A DNA stretch of 64,000 nt from an uncultured Blautia sp. (GCA_946557785.1 CAMNTH010000015.1:1-64000); one strand, 5' to 3'; positions 52,786 through 62,888 are shown, counted from the first letter of the stretch. The notes: a model not told the origin generated them from the sequence alone. Numbers and translations: made by a program.

Positions 52786-54596
52786 ATATTATAAATATAG
52801 AACATATCAGCAAAATATATGGAGATAAGGTGATTTTTGACGATGTTTCTTATGGAATCCATCAGGGAGAAAAGATTGGGATCATCGGTATTAATGGAAC
52901 AGGAAAGACCACATTGCTGAAGATCATTACAGGAATGGAGGAAACGGATCAGGGGCAGGTAATTACCCAGAACGGGCTTCGTATTACTTATCTTCCTCAA
53001 CACCCTGATTTTCCAAAAGACGCAGCCATTCTTTCCTATGTAATGGCGGGACAGGCAGAAAAAAGCTGGAATGGGGAGTCAGAAGGAAAAACAGTGCTGA
53101 ACCGTCTGGGGATTACGAACTATGAAGAACCAGTGGCGCATTTGTCAGGAGGCCAGAAAAAGCGGGTAGCTTTAGCCAGAACTCTGGTAAACCCTGCAGA
53201 CGTATTGATCCTGGATGAGCCTACCAACCACCTGGATAATGAAATGGCATCTTGGCTGGAGGATTATCTGAACCGATTTAAAGGAACTGTGATCATGGTT
53301 ACCCATGACCGTTATTTTCTGGATCGGGTGACAAATAAGATTCTGGAGATCAGCCATGGGAAATTATATTGTTATGATACCAATTATTCCGGATTTCTGG
53401 AACTGAAGGCAGAGCGGGAGGAGATGGAGCTTGCCGCAGAGCGAAAACGCCAAAGCGTCCTTCGCATGGAAGTGGAATGGGCGAAACGGGGATGCCGGGC
53501 AAGAAGTACCAAGCAGCGGGCACGTCTGGAACGTCTGGAGGCTTTGAAAAACGGTGTGGCGCCCCTTAGGGATCAGACAGTGGAGATTGATTCTGTAGAA
53601 ACCCGTATGGGAAAGAAAACCATAGAGCTTCATCATGTTTCCAAAAGTTTTGGAGAGAAAGTCTGTGTGGAAAATTTTGATTATATTGTCCTGAAAAATC
53701 AAAGGCTTGGTATTATCGGACCAAACGGCTGCGGAAAATCTACTCTGCTGAAAATGATTGCGGGAATCCAGGCTCCGGATTCCGGTGAAATCGAAATAGG
53801 AGAAACTATCAAAATCGGCTATTTTTCACAGGAAGTGGAAGATATGGACACAAGGCAGCGTGTCATTGATTATATTAGGGACGTTGCGGAATATATTCCT
53901 ACCAGGGAAGGGCTTGTAAGTGCAGCCAAGCTTTTGGAACGTTTCCTGTTTGATTCTTCCATGCAGTATGCACCGATTTCCAAGCTGTCCGGAGGAGAAA
54001 AGAAGCGTTTATACCTTTTGAAGGTTCTGGCCGCAGCGCCAAACGTGCTTTTGCTGGATGAGATTACCAATGACATTGATATTCCTACACTGACAATTTT
54101 AGAAGACTATCTGGATTCCTTTTCCGGAATTGTAATTGCGGTTTCTCATGACCGCTACTTCCTGGACAATCTGGCAGATCGTATTTTTGAATTTGACAGA
54201 AATGGTCATCTGACGCAGTATGAGGGAGGATATACGGATTATCTGGAGGCAAAGGCACAGAGAATGCGAAAGGAAGCAGGTTCCTTTGAAACAAAAGCAC
54301 AGACCAGGCAAAAAAGAAGTGGAAAGGACTGGAAGCAAAATCAGAACCGCATTGTGAAACTGAAATTTACTTTTAAGGAACAGCGGGAATTCGAGACTAT
54401 TGATGATGATATCGCAGCGTTGGAAGAAAAGATCGCATCTATTGAGAAAGAAATTATGGCAAATGCCACCAATTCCGGAAAGCTCAATGAGCTTACAAAA
54501 GCCAAAGAACAGGCAGAAGGAGAGCTGGATGAGAAAATGGACCGCTGGGTTTATTTAAATGATCTGGCAGAAAAGATTCAGGCACAGAATAATTAA
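52782..54596 (+). CDS. ABC-F family ATPase (Uup-like)
   Basis: A soluble 604-residue protein with two ATP-binding cassettes and no membrane segments, of the ABC-F group that acts on ribosomes. First cassette: Walker A GINGTGKTTLLKI, signature LSGGQKKRVALART, Walker B VLILDEPTNHLD. The linker has the Uup-type stretch RMEVEWAKRGCRARSTKQRARLERL. Second cassette: GPNGCGKSTLLKM, LSGGEKKRLYLLKVL, and LLLLDEITNDIDI, where isoleucine replaces the usual proline. A charged C-terminal coiled coil follows (about 500-604). The start at 52782 overlaps the GNAT stop. Uup relatives have been linked to translation and transposon excision; resistance types cannot be excluded by eye. Confidence 0.88.
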   Translation: MNIINIEHISKIYGDKVIFDDVSYGIHQGEKIGIIGINGTGKTTLLKIITGMEETDQGQVITQNGLRITYLPQHPDFPKDAAILSYVMAGQAEKSWNGESEGKTVLNRLGITNYEEPVAHLSGGQKKRVALARTLVNPADVLILDEPTNHLDNEMASWLEDYLNRFKGTVIMVTHDRYFLDRVTNKILEISHGKLYCYDTNYSGFLELKAEREEMELAAERKRQSVLRMEVEWAKRGCRARSTKQRARLERLEALKNGVAPLRDQTVEIDSVETRMGKKTIELHHVSKSFGEKVCVENFDYIVLKNQRLGIIGPNGCGKSTLLKMIAGIQAPDSGEIEIGETIKIGYFSQEVEDMDTRQRVIDYIRDVAEYIPTREGLVSAAKLLERFLFDSSMQYAPISKLSGGEKKRLYLLKVLAAAPNVLLLDEITNDIDIPTLTILEDYLDSFSGIVIAVSHDRYFLDNLADRIFEFDRNGHLTQYEGGYTDYLEAKAQRMRKEAGSFETKAQTRQKRSGKDWKQNQNRIVKLKFTFKEQREFETIDDDIAALEEKIASIEKEIMANATNSGKLNELTKAKEQAEGELDEKMDRWVYLNDLAEKIQAQNN

Positions 54597-54642
54597 GAAA
54601 ATAGCTATGCTTACAAAAGATAAGAAAGGCTGGGGGGTTACT

Positions 54643-55158
54643 ATGGCAAAACATCCGATGACAACACTTTGTTATGTGGAGAAGGACGATGCGTATTTAA
54701 TGCTGCATCGGATTTTCAAGAAGAATGACGTAAATAAAGAAAAATGGATCGGGATCGGCGGACATTTTGAAGAGGGAGAAAGCCCGGAAGAGTGCTTGCT
54801 TCGGGAAGCTTATGAGGAGACGGGACTTACCCTGCATTCTTTCCGTTTTCGTGGGATCGTCACCTTTACCCAGGAGAATTATGGGACGGAGTATATGTGC
54901 CTGTATACTGCGGATGAATTTTCCGGAGAACTGAAGGAATGCGATGAGGGAGTGCTTCAATGGGTTTTTAAGAAAGACCTTTTTAATTTGAATCTGTGGG
55001 TAGGAGATTTGATATTTCTAAAGCTATTGCAGGAGGATGCTCCGTTCTTTTCTCTGAAGCTTTCCTATAAGGGCGATGAGCTTATTGAGGCGGTCTTAAA
55101 CGGGAAAGAACTTAAGCACAGGGATTGGGATCAGCTGGAAGATCGGAGATTGTTTTGA
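54643..55158 (+). CDS. NUDIX hydrolase (MutT-like)
   Basis: A 171-residue nucleoside-diphosphate-linked hydrolase with a complete NUDIX box GGHFEEGESPEECLLREAYEETG. The N-terminus MTTLCYVEKDDAYLMLHRI and GIGGHFEEGE are typical of the 8-oxo-dGTP diphosphatase subgroup, so nucleotide-pool sanitising is likely, though substrate range in this family is broad. The start after TGGGGGGTT at 54643 replaces the longer ORF-track start. It follows the ABC-F gene by 46 bases. Confidence 0.87.
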   Translation: MAKHPMTTLCYVEKDDAYLMLHRIFKKNDVNKEKWIGIGGHFEEGESPEECLLREAYEETGLTLHSFRFRGIVTFTQENYGTEYMCLYTADEFSGELKECDEGVLQWVFKKDLFNLNLWVGDLIFLKLLQEDAPFFSLKLSYKGDELIEAVLNGKELKHRDWDQLEDRRLF

Positions 55159-55183
55159 GTCTCCAACTTTTTTATGCAATCTA

Positions 55184-55213
55184 TTGACTTTTACAGTGAT
55201 TGTTTAGTATGAT
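55184..55213 (+). promoter_or_regulatory. Promoter of plsX
   Basis: TTGACT (55184-55189), 18-base spacer, TATGAT (55208-55213), 40 bases before the plsX ATG. Confidence 0.6.
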
Positions 55214-55253
55214 AAAGTGTAATTATTCGTGTGAACACGCAGGAGGAACGGTT

Positions 55254-56264
55254 ATGGCAGAAGTGGTAAAAGTAGTGGTAGACGCTATGGGCGGAGACAA
55301 TGCACCCGTGGAGCCTATAAAAGGCGCAGTGGAAGCAGTGACCCAAAGGCAGGATATTGAGGTTATTTTGACAGGTCAGAAAGAAGTAATTGAAAAAGAG
55401 CTGGAAAAGTATCCAGGATGTCCCAGGGAGCGCATTGCCGTGGTACATGCAGAAGAAGTAATTGAGACGGCAGAACCTCCGGTGATAGCAATACGCCAAA
55501 AGAAGAATTCTTCCATTGTAGTTGGTTTGAATATGTTGAAAAAGCAGGAGGCAGATGCATTTGTTTCTTCTGGAAGTACAGGCGCAGTGCTGGTAGGAGG
55601 TCAGGTTCTTGTGGGAAGAAGCAAAGGAGTGCAGAGGCCGCCCCTAGCGCCGCTGATTCCTACTACAGAGGGAGTTTCCCTTCTGATCGATTGTGGGGCG
55701 AATGTGGACGCCCGTCCTTCTCATCTCGTGCAGTTTGCAAAAATGGGATCCATTTATATGGAACACGTAGTTGGAATTCATAAACCAAGAGTAGCCATTG
55801 TCAATAACGGTGCGGAAGAAGAAAAGGGAAATGCCCTGGTAAAAGAAACCTTCCCCCTTCTGAAAGAATGTAAGGATATTAATTTTATCGGAAGTATTGA
55901 GGCAAGGGATATTCCCATGGGTTATGCGGATGTGGTTGTCTGCGAAGCTTTTGTAGGAAATGTGATCCTGAAGCTGTATGAAGGAGTAGGTGCTGCGATG
56001 ATGAAAAAGATCAAAGCAGGGATGATGACAGATTTACGAAGCAAGATGGGGGCGCTTCTGGTAAAACCAGCCTTGAAAGCTACGCTGAAAACCTTTGATG
56101 CAAGCGAGCACGGGGGTGCACCGCTTCTGGGCTTAAAAGGACTTGTAGTAAAGACCCACGGCAGTGCAAAAGCGGGAGAAATACGCAATGCGATCTTCCA
56201 GTGTGTGCAGTTTAAGCAGGAGAAGATCAATGAAAAGATTGCAGAGCGGATTTTGTCTGAATAA
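55254..56264 (+). CDS. plsX: Phosphate acyltransferase PlsX
   Basis: Makes acyl-phosphate from acyl-ACP for phospholipid synthesis. The 336-residue protein begins VKVVVDAMGGDNAPVEPIKGAVEAV and shows KKQEADAFVSSGSTGAVLVGG, LLIDCGANVDARPSHLVQFAKMG, NNGAEEEKGN and GYADVVVCEAFVGNVILKLYEG, all standard. The ATG at 55254 behind GCAGGAGG is preferred over the ORF-track start. It heads the plsX-rnc-smc-ftsY block; no acyl carrier protein gene lies between plsX and rnc. Confidence 0.95.
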   Translation: MAEVVKVVVDAMGGDNAPVEPIKGAVEAVTQRQDIEVILTGQKEVIEKELEKYPGCPRERIAVVHAEEVIETAEPPVIAIRQKKNSSIVVGLNMLKKQEADAFVSSGSTGAVLVGGQVLVGRSKGVQRPPLAPLIPTTEGVSLLIDCGANVDARPSHLVQFAKMGSIYMEHVVGIHKPRVAIVNNGAEEEKGNALVKETFPLLKECKDINFIGSIEARDIPMGYADVVVCEAFVGNVILKLYEGVGAAMMKKIKAGMMTDLRSKMGALLVKPALKATLKTFDASEHGGAPLLGLKGLVVKTHGSAKAGEIRNAIFQCVQFKQEKINEKIAERILSE

Positions 56265-56383
56265 AAGAAGACATACAACTGCAGACGTGAAGAAGCATAT
56301 AAAGAAAGCTTTTTAAGAAAGAAGAAAGGCAGGGTGCTGAGTCAAATTTCCAGCACCTGTGCCATTAGATTGGAGTGAAGCAA

Positions 56384-57070
56384 GTGAATAAAAAAATGGA
56401 AGAACTGGAACAAAAGATCGGCTATAAGTTTCGAAGCAGAAGCCTTCTTAATCAGGCATTAACACACAGCTCCTATGCAAATGAGAAGAAGCTTGGGAAG
56501 CTTGGGTGCAACGAGCGGCTGGAATTTTTGGGGGATGCAGTGCTGGAATTGGTAAGCAGTGAGTTTCTGTATCAAAAGTATCCCGATGTACCTGAGGGAG
56601 AATTGACGAAAAAGCGGGCAAGCCTTGTGTGTGAGCCAAGTCTGGCTTTTTGTGCAAGAGAGTTTGGGCTTCCGGATTATCTGCTTCTTGGAAGAGGCGA
56701 GGATCTGACAGGAGGCAGACAACGTGACTCCATTGTATCAGATGCTACAGAAGCACTTCTTGGAGCTATATATCTGGACGGTGGTTTTGCTAATGCAAAG
56801 GAGTTTGTACTGAACTTTATTCTGAATGACATAGAGCATAAGCAGCTCTTTTATGATAGCAAGACCATCTTACAGGAAATCGTTCAGGAAAGCGGCAGGC
56901 AGATGTCCGTAGAATATGTTCTTTTGAAAGAAGAGGGTCCTGATCATAACAAGAGCTTTACAGTGTGTGTTTCTATTCATGGAGAAAAGATGGGAATCGG
57001 GACAGGGCATACGAAGAAGGCGGCAGAACAGGCAGCAGCTTATCAGGCAATCCGTAAGATGAAAAAATAG
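56384..57070 (+). CDS. rnc: Ribonuclease III
   Basis: Cuts double-stranded RNA in rRNA precursors and regulatory RNAs. The 228-residue protein has the nuclease signature NERLEFLGDAVLELVSSEFLY with the acidic metal ligands, a second acidic pair in SDATEALLGAIYLDGG, and a C-terminal double-stranded-RNA-binding domain (KTILQEIVQESGR to KKAAEQAAAYQAI). A GTG at 56384 with TTGGAG 8-12 bases upstream is the preferred start; GTG at 56375 and ATG at 56396 are alternatives. smc starts 10 bases after its stop. Confidence 0.93.
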   Translation: MNKKMEELEQKIGYKFRSRSLLNQALTHSSYANEKKLGKLGCNERLEFLGDAVLELVSSEFLYQKYPDVPEGELTKKRASLVCEPSLAFCAREFGLPDYLLLGRGEDLTGGRQRDSIVSDATEALLGAIYLDGGFANAKEFVLNFILNDIEHKQLFYDSKTILQEIVQESGRQMSVEYVLLKEEGPDHNKSFTVCVSIHGEKMGIGTGHTKKAAEQAAAYQAIRKMKK

Positions 57071-57080
57071 CAGGTGAAAT

Positions 57081-60000
57081 ATGTATCTGAAAAATATTGA
57101 AGTGCATGGGTTTAAGTCCTTTGCACAGAAAATTAATTTTGAATTTCATAATGGGATTACCGGCATTGTGGGACCAAATGGAAGTGGAAAGAGCAATGTG
57201 GGAGACGCCGTGCGCTGGGTGCTTGGGGAACAAAGTGCCAAGCAGCTTCGTGGTGGGAACATGCAGGACGTTATTTTTTCCGGAACAGAAACCAGGAAGC
57301 CTTTAAGCTTCGCTTCCGTTGCCATTACACTGGATAATTGTGATCATAAGCTTCCGGTTGATTATAATGAGGTGACAGTTACCAGGCGTTTATACCGATC
57401 AGGCGAAAGCGAATATCTGATCAATGGCAGTACCTGCCGTCTGAAAGACATTAATGAAATGTTTTACGATACCGGTATTGGAAAAGAGGGATATTCCATT
57501 ATCGGCCAGGGCCAGATAGACAAGATCCTAAGCGGCAAGCCGGAAGAGCGCAGGGAGCTGTTTGATGAAGCTGCCGGAATCGTAAAGTTTAAGCGAAGAA
57601 AAAATACCACCATCAAAAAGCTGGAGGAAGAACGGCAGAACCTGGTTCGTGTTACGGATATTTTAAGCGAACTGACAAAGCAGCTTGGGCCTTTGGAGAA
57701 ACAGTCAGAAGCAGCGAAAATCTATTTGGCAAAGAGAGACGTTCTCCGAGAATTGGATGTCAACCTTTTTTTGGCGGATCACGAATATACAGGAAAGATT
57801 CTGAAGCAACTGGAAGAAAAAAACGAAAACTCCCAGGAAGAACTGAAAGAAGCCCAGGAAGCTTTTGAGAAAACAAAAGAAGAATACGAGAAGCTGGAAG
57901 TAGAGCTTGAGGAATTAAGCAAAAAGATTGATGCTTTGCGTGAAGAGTCCCAGGAAAATGCGCTGATGTCCCAGCAGTACGAAGGGCAGATCAATGTATT
58001 GGAGGAGCAGATTTCCTCAGGACATCAAAGCGACCAGCACTATAGAGGCCGAATGAATGTGATTCAGGAGGATCTGGAAAAGCGTGCAAGATCCAGAGAG
58101 GAACTTGAACAGGAAAAATCAGAGCTTCGAGCCTCCATGAAAGAAATCCGCAGGCGGTTAAGTACAGAGGAAGAGCACTTGGAAACTATTCTTGCGGGTG
58201 TAGAGGAGTGCAGCAGCGCTGTAGAAAACGGCAAAAATGAAATTATTGAGATTTTGAACAGCCGTGCAACCACAAAAGGAAAGGCGCAGCGTTTTGATGC
58301 CATGATGGAGCAGATGGGGATTCGAAAGGCACAGATCAGCCAGAGGATCCTTCATTTAAAGACGGATGAAGATGAGCTTAGAACATCCAAAGCAAAGGCT
58401 CGGGCAGAATATGACAGCATCAGCTCTTCCATTCAGGCCATGAATGAGGAATGCGTCCGTCTGGACGGGGAGGTGCAGAAGCTTCAGGCAGAACTGAAAA
58501 AGCAGAACAGTCAGATGGAGATCGGGCAGACTGCATATCATCGGGAAGAATCCCGTTTGGAATCCCTAAAAAATATTACAGAGCGCTATGATGGTTACGG
58601 AAACAGTATCCGAAGAGTCATGGAGCAGAAGGGACGGATGACCGGAATCAAGGGTGTTGTGGCAGATTTGATCCAGGTAAATAAGGATTATGAAATTGCC
58701 ATAGAGACAGCCCTTGGGGGAAGTATTCAGAATATTGTAACAGATAATGAGAATACTGCTAAGCAGATGATTGAGTTTCTGAAAAAGAACCGATTCGGCC
58801 GTGCAACCTTCCTGCCTTTAAGTAGCGTTAGTTCCAGAGGAGATTTTCAGCAAAAAGATGCTCTAAAGGAAACAGGCGTGATTGGTGTGGCAAGTGAGCT
58901 TGTAAGTGCAGACCAGGAGTATGCAGGGCTTGTGAAATATTTGCTGGGCAGGGTTTTGGTTGTAGATCATATTGATCATGCCATACCGATTGCAAAGAAA
59001 TATCGGCACAGTCTGCGTATGGTAACCGTGGAGGGAGAATCCTTTAGCCCGGGCGGATCCATGACCGGTGGTGCCTTTAAGAATAACAGCAATCTTCTTG
59101 GAAGACGGCGCGAAATAGAGGAACTGGAATTCAGTGTCAAATCCTTGAAAAAGGATATGGATGAGATGCAGAAATCCATTGATGAAAACAGAAGCAAAAG
59201 AAATGTGATCAGGGATACCATTGCAGAGTTTCAGGAAAAGCTGAGAGGACAGTATGTAGCACAAAACACTGCCAAACTGAATCTGGAACAGCTGCAGGAA
59301 AAAGAAAAAGATATTCAGAACAGCTATGCACAGATTCAGAGGGACAGGGCGGAGTTAAAGCGTCAGATGGAGGAGCTTTCGGAGGATAACAGCCACATTG
59401 CCAGGGAACTGGAGGCGTCCCAAAAGGATGAGGAGGAATTAAAGACCTTTATTGCAGCTAAGCAGGAGGAATTGGACGAGCTTCATAATGAAGAAGCTGC
59501 CAAGCAGAAAGAACTGGAAGCAATTCGGCTGGAAGCGGCCGCTATGGAGCAAAAGGCGGATTTTGGCAGGGAGAATCTGGATCGTTTGATTTCTGAGATG
59601 AAGGCTTTGGAAGAGGAAAAGGAGAATATTCATCAAATGCTTCTTGAGGGAAGCCAGGAGATGGAGAAAAAGAAACTGGCCATCCATGACTTGAAGGCTG
59701 AAATCATCAGGTGCAAAAAACAGCAGGAAAAAAGCAATGGGCAGATGGAGCAGTGGCAGGCACAAAAGGAAGAACGCAATAACAGACATAAAGTATTTTT
59801 TCAAAAACGTGATGAGCTTTCCGGACATATCAGTCTTTTGGACAAGGAGTGCTTCCGCTTAAAAAGCCAGATCGAAAAGCTGGAAGAACACAGAGAGGCG
59901 CAGATCAATTACCTGTGGGAGGAATATGAAATCACACCTAACAGCGCCCTTGCATATAGAAAAGAAGAAATGAATGACCGCCAGGCTATGAAGAAAGAGA

Positions 60001-60641
60001 TTTCGGTGATCAAGGATGAAATACGAAAGCTTGGAACTGTTAACGTAAATGCCATTGAAGATTATAAAAATCTGCTGGAGAGACATACCTTCCTGTCTGG
60101 GCAGTATAATGACCTGGTAAAGGCAGAAGAAACCCTTGCAGGTATTATTCAGGAATTGGATGAAGGTATGCGGCGCCAGTTTACGGAGAAATTTAAGGAT
60201 ATCCAAAGAGAGTTTGATAAAGCATTTAAGGAGCTTTTTGGAGGCGGAAAGGGTACTTTGGAGCTTGCGGAGGATGAAGATATTCTGGAAGCAGGCATTA
60301 AGATCATTTCACAGCCTCCGGGAAAGAAGCTGCAGAATATGATGCAGCTTTCCGGGGGAGAGAAGGCGCTGACGGCAATTGCTCTTTTGTTTGCCATTCA
60401 GAATCTCAAGCCGTCTCCTTTCTGCCTTCTTGATGAAATTGAGGCTGCGCTGGATGATTCTAACGTAGGGCGATTTGCTGCATATTTACAAAAGCTGACG
60501 GAGAATACGCAGTTTATTATCATTACACACAGGCGCGGTACGATGAATGCCGCAGACCGTCTTTATGGTATTACCATGCAGGAAAAAGGAGTTTCCACTT
60601 TGGTGTCTGTTGACCTGGTGGAGAATCAGCTTACCAAGTAG
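57081..60641 (+). CDS. smc: Chromosome segregation ATPase SMC
   Basis: Subunit of the condensin complex with ScpA and ScpB. The 1186-residue protein has the N-terminal Walker A GPNGSGKSNVGDAVRWVLGEQ, a first long coiled coil (about 165-500), the hinge domain (about 515-680, YDGYGNSIRRVMEQKGRMTGIKGV and the glycine-rich SPGGSMTGGAFKN), a second coiled coil to about 1000, and the C-terminal head with the signature MMQLSGGEKALTAIALLFAI and Walker B FCLLDEIEAALDDSNVGRF. Full-length and without interruption. The start follows GCAGGTG; ftsY begins 13 bases after the stop. Confidence 0.97.
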   Translation: MYLKNIEVHGFKSFAQKINFEFHNGITGIVGPNGSGKSNVGDAVRWVLGEQSAKQLRGGNMQDVIFSGTETRKPLSFASVAITLDNCDHKLPVDYNEVTVTRRLYRSGESEYLINGSTCRLKDINEMFYDTGIGKEGYSIIGQGQIDKILSGKPEERRELFDEAAGIVKFKRRKNTTIKKLEEERQNLVRVTDILSELTKQLGPLEKQSEAAKIYLAKRDVLRELDVNLFLADHEYTGKILKQLEEKNENSQEELKEAQEAFEKTKEEYEKLEVELEELSKKIDALREESQENALMSQQYEGQINVLEEQISSGHQSDQHYRGRMNVIQEDLEKRARSREELEQEKSELRASMKEIRRRLSTEEEHLETILAGVEECSSAVENGKNEIIEILNSRATTKGKAQRFDAMMEQMGIRKAQISQRILHLKTDEDELRTSKAKARAEYDSISSSIQAMNEECVRLDGEVQKLQAELKKQNSQMEIGQTAYHREESRLESLKNITERYDGYGNSIRRVMEQKGRMTGIKGVVADLIQVNKDYEIAIETALGGSIQNIVTDNENTAKQMIEFLKKNRFGRATFLPLSSVSSRGDFQQKDALKETGVIGVASELVSADQEYAGLVKYLLGRVLVVDHIDHAIPIAKKYRHSLRMVTVEGESFSPGGSMTGGAFKNNSNLLGRRREIEELEFSVKSLKKDMDEMQKSIDENRSKRNVIRDTIAEFQEKLRGQYVAQNTAKLNLEQLQEKEKDIQNSYAQIQRDRAELKRQMEELSEDNSHIARELEASQKDEEELKTFIAAKQEELDELHNEEAAKQKELEAIRLEAAAMEQKADFGRENLDRLISEMKALEEEKENIHQMLLEGSQEMEKKKLAIHDLKAEIIRCKKQQEKSNGQMEQWQAQKEERNNRHKVFFQKRDELSGHISLLDKECFRLKSQIEKLEEHREAQINYLWEEYEITPNSALAYRKEEMNDRQAMKKEISVIKDEIRKLGTVNVNAIEDYKNLLERHTFLSGQYNDLVKAEETLAGIIQELDEGMRRQFTEKFKDIQREFDKAFKELFGGGKGTLELAEDEDILEAGIKIISQPPGKKLQNMMQLSGGEKALTAIALLFAIQNLKPSPFCLLDEIEAALDDSNVGRFAAYLQKLTENTQFIIITHRRGTMNAADRLYGITMQEKGVSTLVSVDLVENQLTK

Positions 60642-60654
60642 GAGGAGAATGCAT

Positions 60655-61590
60655 ATGTCAGAGGAAAAAAAGGGATTTTTTAAACGTCTTGTAAGTGGGC
60701 TTACTAAGACAAGAGATAATATTGTGGCTGGATTTGACTCTATTTTCAGCGGTTATTCCAGCATTGACGATGATTTTTATGAGGAACTGGAGGAAATCCT
60801 CATTATGGGAGATATTGGAATTAATGCAACATCTTCAATATTAGATCATCTCAAGGAGCAGGTTGCAGACAAACATATCCGTGACCCAAAGGAATGCAAG
60901 GAGCTTTTGATCAATAGTATTAAGGAACAGATGAAGGTGGACAGTACGGAGTACGAATTTGAAAACCGCAAATCTGTAGTCCTGGTGATTGGCGTAAATG
61001 GTGTGGGAAAGACCACATCCGTAGGAAAGCTTGCAGGAAAATTAAAGGATCAGGGGAAAAAAGTGGTTTTGGCTGCAGCAGATACTTTCCGCGCAGCGGC
61101 AGGGGAGCAGCTTACCCAGTGGGCAAATCGTGCAGGGGTAGATATTATTGGCGGACAGTCCGGCGCAGATCCGGCTTCTGTTGTGTATGATGCGGTTGCA
61201 GCTGCAAAAGCACGAAACGCAGATGTTCTTCTTTGCGATACAGCAGGGCGCCTTCATAATAAGAAAAACCTTATGGAAGAGCTTCGGAAAATTTACCGGA
61301 TCCTGGAGAGGGAGTATCCTGAGGCCTATTTGGAAACACTGGTGGTTCTGGATGGAACCACAGGGCAGAATGCCCTTGCCCAGGCGAAGCAGTTTTCCGA
61401 AGTAGCCAGTGTAACGGGAATTATCCTGACAAAGCTGGACGGAACTGCGAAAGGCGGAATTGCAGTGGCTATTCAGTCAGAACTGGATATTCCCGTAAAA
61501 TATATCGGTGTTGGTGAAAGCATTGATGATCTTCAGAAGTTCGATGCAGATGCATTTGTGGATGCATTGTTTAATCGTACAGAAGAGTAA
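60655..61590 (+). CDS. ftsY: Signal recognition particle receptor FtsY
   Basis: GTPase that receives the SRP-ribosome complex at the membrane. The 311-residue protein has a short N-terminal region (GFFKRLVSGLTKTRDNI) with only a brief acidic patch, a helical N domain, and the SRP GTPase domain: GVNGVGKTTSVGKLAGKL, DTFRAAAGEQLTQWANR, DTAGRLHNKKNLMEEL, TKLDGTAKGGIAVAI and the C-terminal GVGESIDDLQKFD. The ATG at 60655 behind GGAGGAG is clear; the ORF-track start lies in smc. Short A domains are usual in Firmicutes. Confidence 0.96.
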   Translation: MSEEKKGFFKRLVSGLTKTRDNIVAGFDSIFSGYSSIDDDFYEELEEILIMGDIGINATSSILDHLKEQVADKHIRDPKECKELLINSIKEQMKVDSTEYEFENRKSVVLVIGVNGVGKTTSVGKLAGKLKDQGKKVVLAAADTFRAAAGEQLTQWANRAGVDIIGGQSGADPASVVYDAVAAAKARNADVLLCDTAGRLHNKKNLMEELRKIYRILEREYPEAYLETLVVLDGTTGQNALAQAKQFSEVASVTGIILTKLDGTAKGGIAVAIQSELDIPVKYIGVGESIDDLQKFDADAFVDALFNRTEE

Positions 61591-61650
61591 CAGGAAGAAG
61601 GCACTGCACAAGAAAAGAGAAACGGACGGGAAATGTCCAGGAGGAAGATT

Positions 61651-62862
61651 ATGCTCACATTAGAAAGTTTTGAAGAAGCATCAGAGATCGTAAAAAAGGT
61701 TACCCAGGAAACAAAGCTGATCAAAAGCAGTTATTTTACGGATCTTACAGGAAATAAGGTTTTTTTTAAGCCGGAAAATATGCAGCGTACAGGGGCTTAT
61801 AAGGTTCGGGGCGCTTATTATAAGATCAGTACCCTTACAGAGGAAGAAAGAGCGAAGGGGCTGATTGCTGCATCTGCAGGAAACCATGCCCAGGGCGTTG
61901 CTTATGCAGCACACAAATTCGGTGTGAAGGCTGTGATCGTGATGCCTACTACCACACCCCTTATTAAGGTAGAACGTACAAAGAGCTACGGTGCGGAAGT
62001 CATTCTTAAAGGAGATGTTTATGACGAAGCCTGCACATATGCTATGGAGCTTGCCCAAAAAGAGGGTTATACCTTTATCCATCCCTTTGATGATCCTGCG
62101 GTCGCAACCGGGCAGGGAACCATTGCTATGGAGATCGTGCAGGAACTGCCACTGGTAGATTATATTCTGGTACCGGTAGGGGGAGGCGGCCTGGCAACGG
62201 GAGTATCCACCCTTGCTAAGCTTTTGAACCCTCATATTAAGGTGATCGGTGTGGAACCTGCAGGGGCAGCCTGCTTGAGGGCCTCTCTTAATAAGGGAGA
62301 GGTGGTAACGCTGCAAAACATCAATACAATTGCAGATGGGACTGCAGTACAGACTCCCGGAGAGCATATTTTTCCCTATTTACAAGAAAACCTGGACGAT
62401 GTGATTATGGTTGAGGACGATGAGCTGATCGTGGCGTTTCTGGACATGGTTGAGAACCATAAGATGATTGTGGAAAACTCAGGACTTTTGACAGTGGCAG
62501 CGCTTCGCCATTTGGATTTTAAAAACAAAAAGGTAGTTGCTATTTTAAGCGGTGGAAATATGGATGTTATTACCATGTCCTCTGTAGTGCAGCATGGTCT
62601 GATCCAGAGAGACAGGATCTTTACGGTTTCCGTATTGATCCCGGACAAAGCAGGAGAGCTTGTACGTGTAGCCACCATTATTGCAGAAAACCAGGGAAAT
62701 GTTATTAAACTGGATCACAACCAATTTGTCAGCACCAACCGTAATGCAGCAGTGGAATTAAAGATTACAATGGAAGCATACGGAACAGATCATAAGAATC
62801 AGATCGTAAAGGCTCTGGAGGACGCCGGATGCAGACCAAGGGTAATCCGTGCAAGCTTATAA
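61651..62862 (+). CDS. ilvA: Threonine ammonia-lyase (threonine deaminase)
   Basis: PLP-dependent conversion of threonine to 2-oxobutanoate. The 403-residue protein has the PLP lysine in MQRTGAYKVRGAYYKI, SAGNHAQGVAYAA, VMPTTTPLIKVERTKSYGA, GQGTIAMEI and the glycine loop VGGGGLATGVST. A C-terminal ACT-like domain (about 325-403, RIFTVSVLIPDKAGELVRVATIIAENQGNVI) suggests allosteric control, of the kind seen in TdcB-like single-ACT enzymes. The start at 61651 follows CAGGAGGA. Biosynthetic (isoleucine) and catabolic roles cannot be told apart here. Confidence 0.93.
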   Translation: MLTLESFEEASEIVKKVTQETKLIKSSYFTDLTGNKVFFKPENMQRTGAYKVRGAYYKISTLTEEERAKGLIAASAGNHAQGVAYAAHKFGVKAVIVMPTTTPLIKVERTKSYGAEVILKGDVYDEACTYAMELAQKEGYTFIHPFDDPAVATGQGTIAMEIVQELPLVDYILVPVGGGGLATGVSTLAKLLNPHIKVIGVEPAGAACLRASLNKGEVVTLQNINTIADGTAVQTPGEHIFPYLQENLDDVIMVEDDELIVAFLDMVENHKMIVENSGLLTVAALRHLDFKNKKVVAILSGGNMDVITMSSVVQHGLIQRDRIFTVSVLIPDKAGELVRVATIIAENQGNVIKLDHNQFVSTNRNAAVELKITMEAYGTDHKNQIVKALEDAGCRPRVIRASL

Positions 62863-62888
62863 GCTATAAATGAGATATATTATGATAT

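Noticed and set aside
56300-56360. Inverted repeat GGTGCTG / CAGCACC as a plsX terminator
   Set aside because: No T-run follows and the rnc ribosome site comes straight after; read-through into rnc-smc-ftsY is more plausible.
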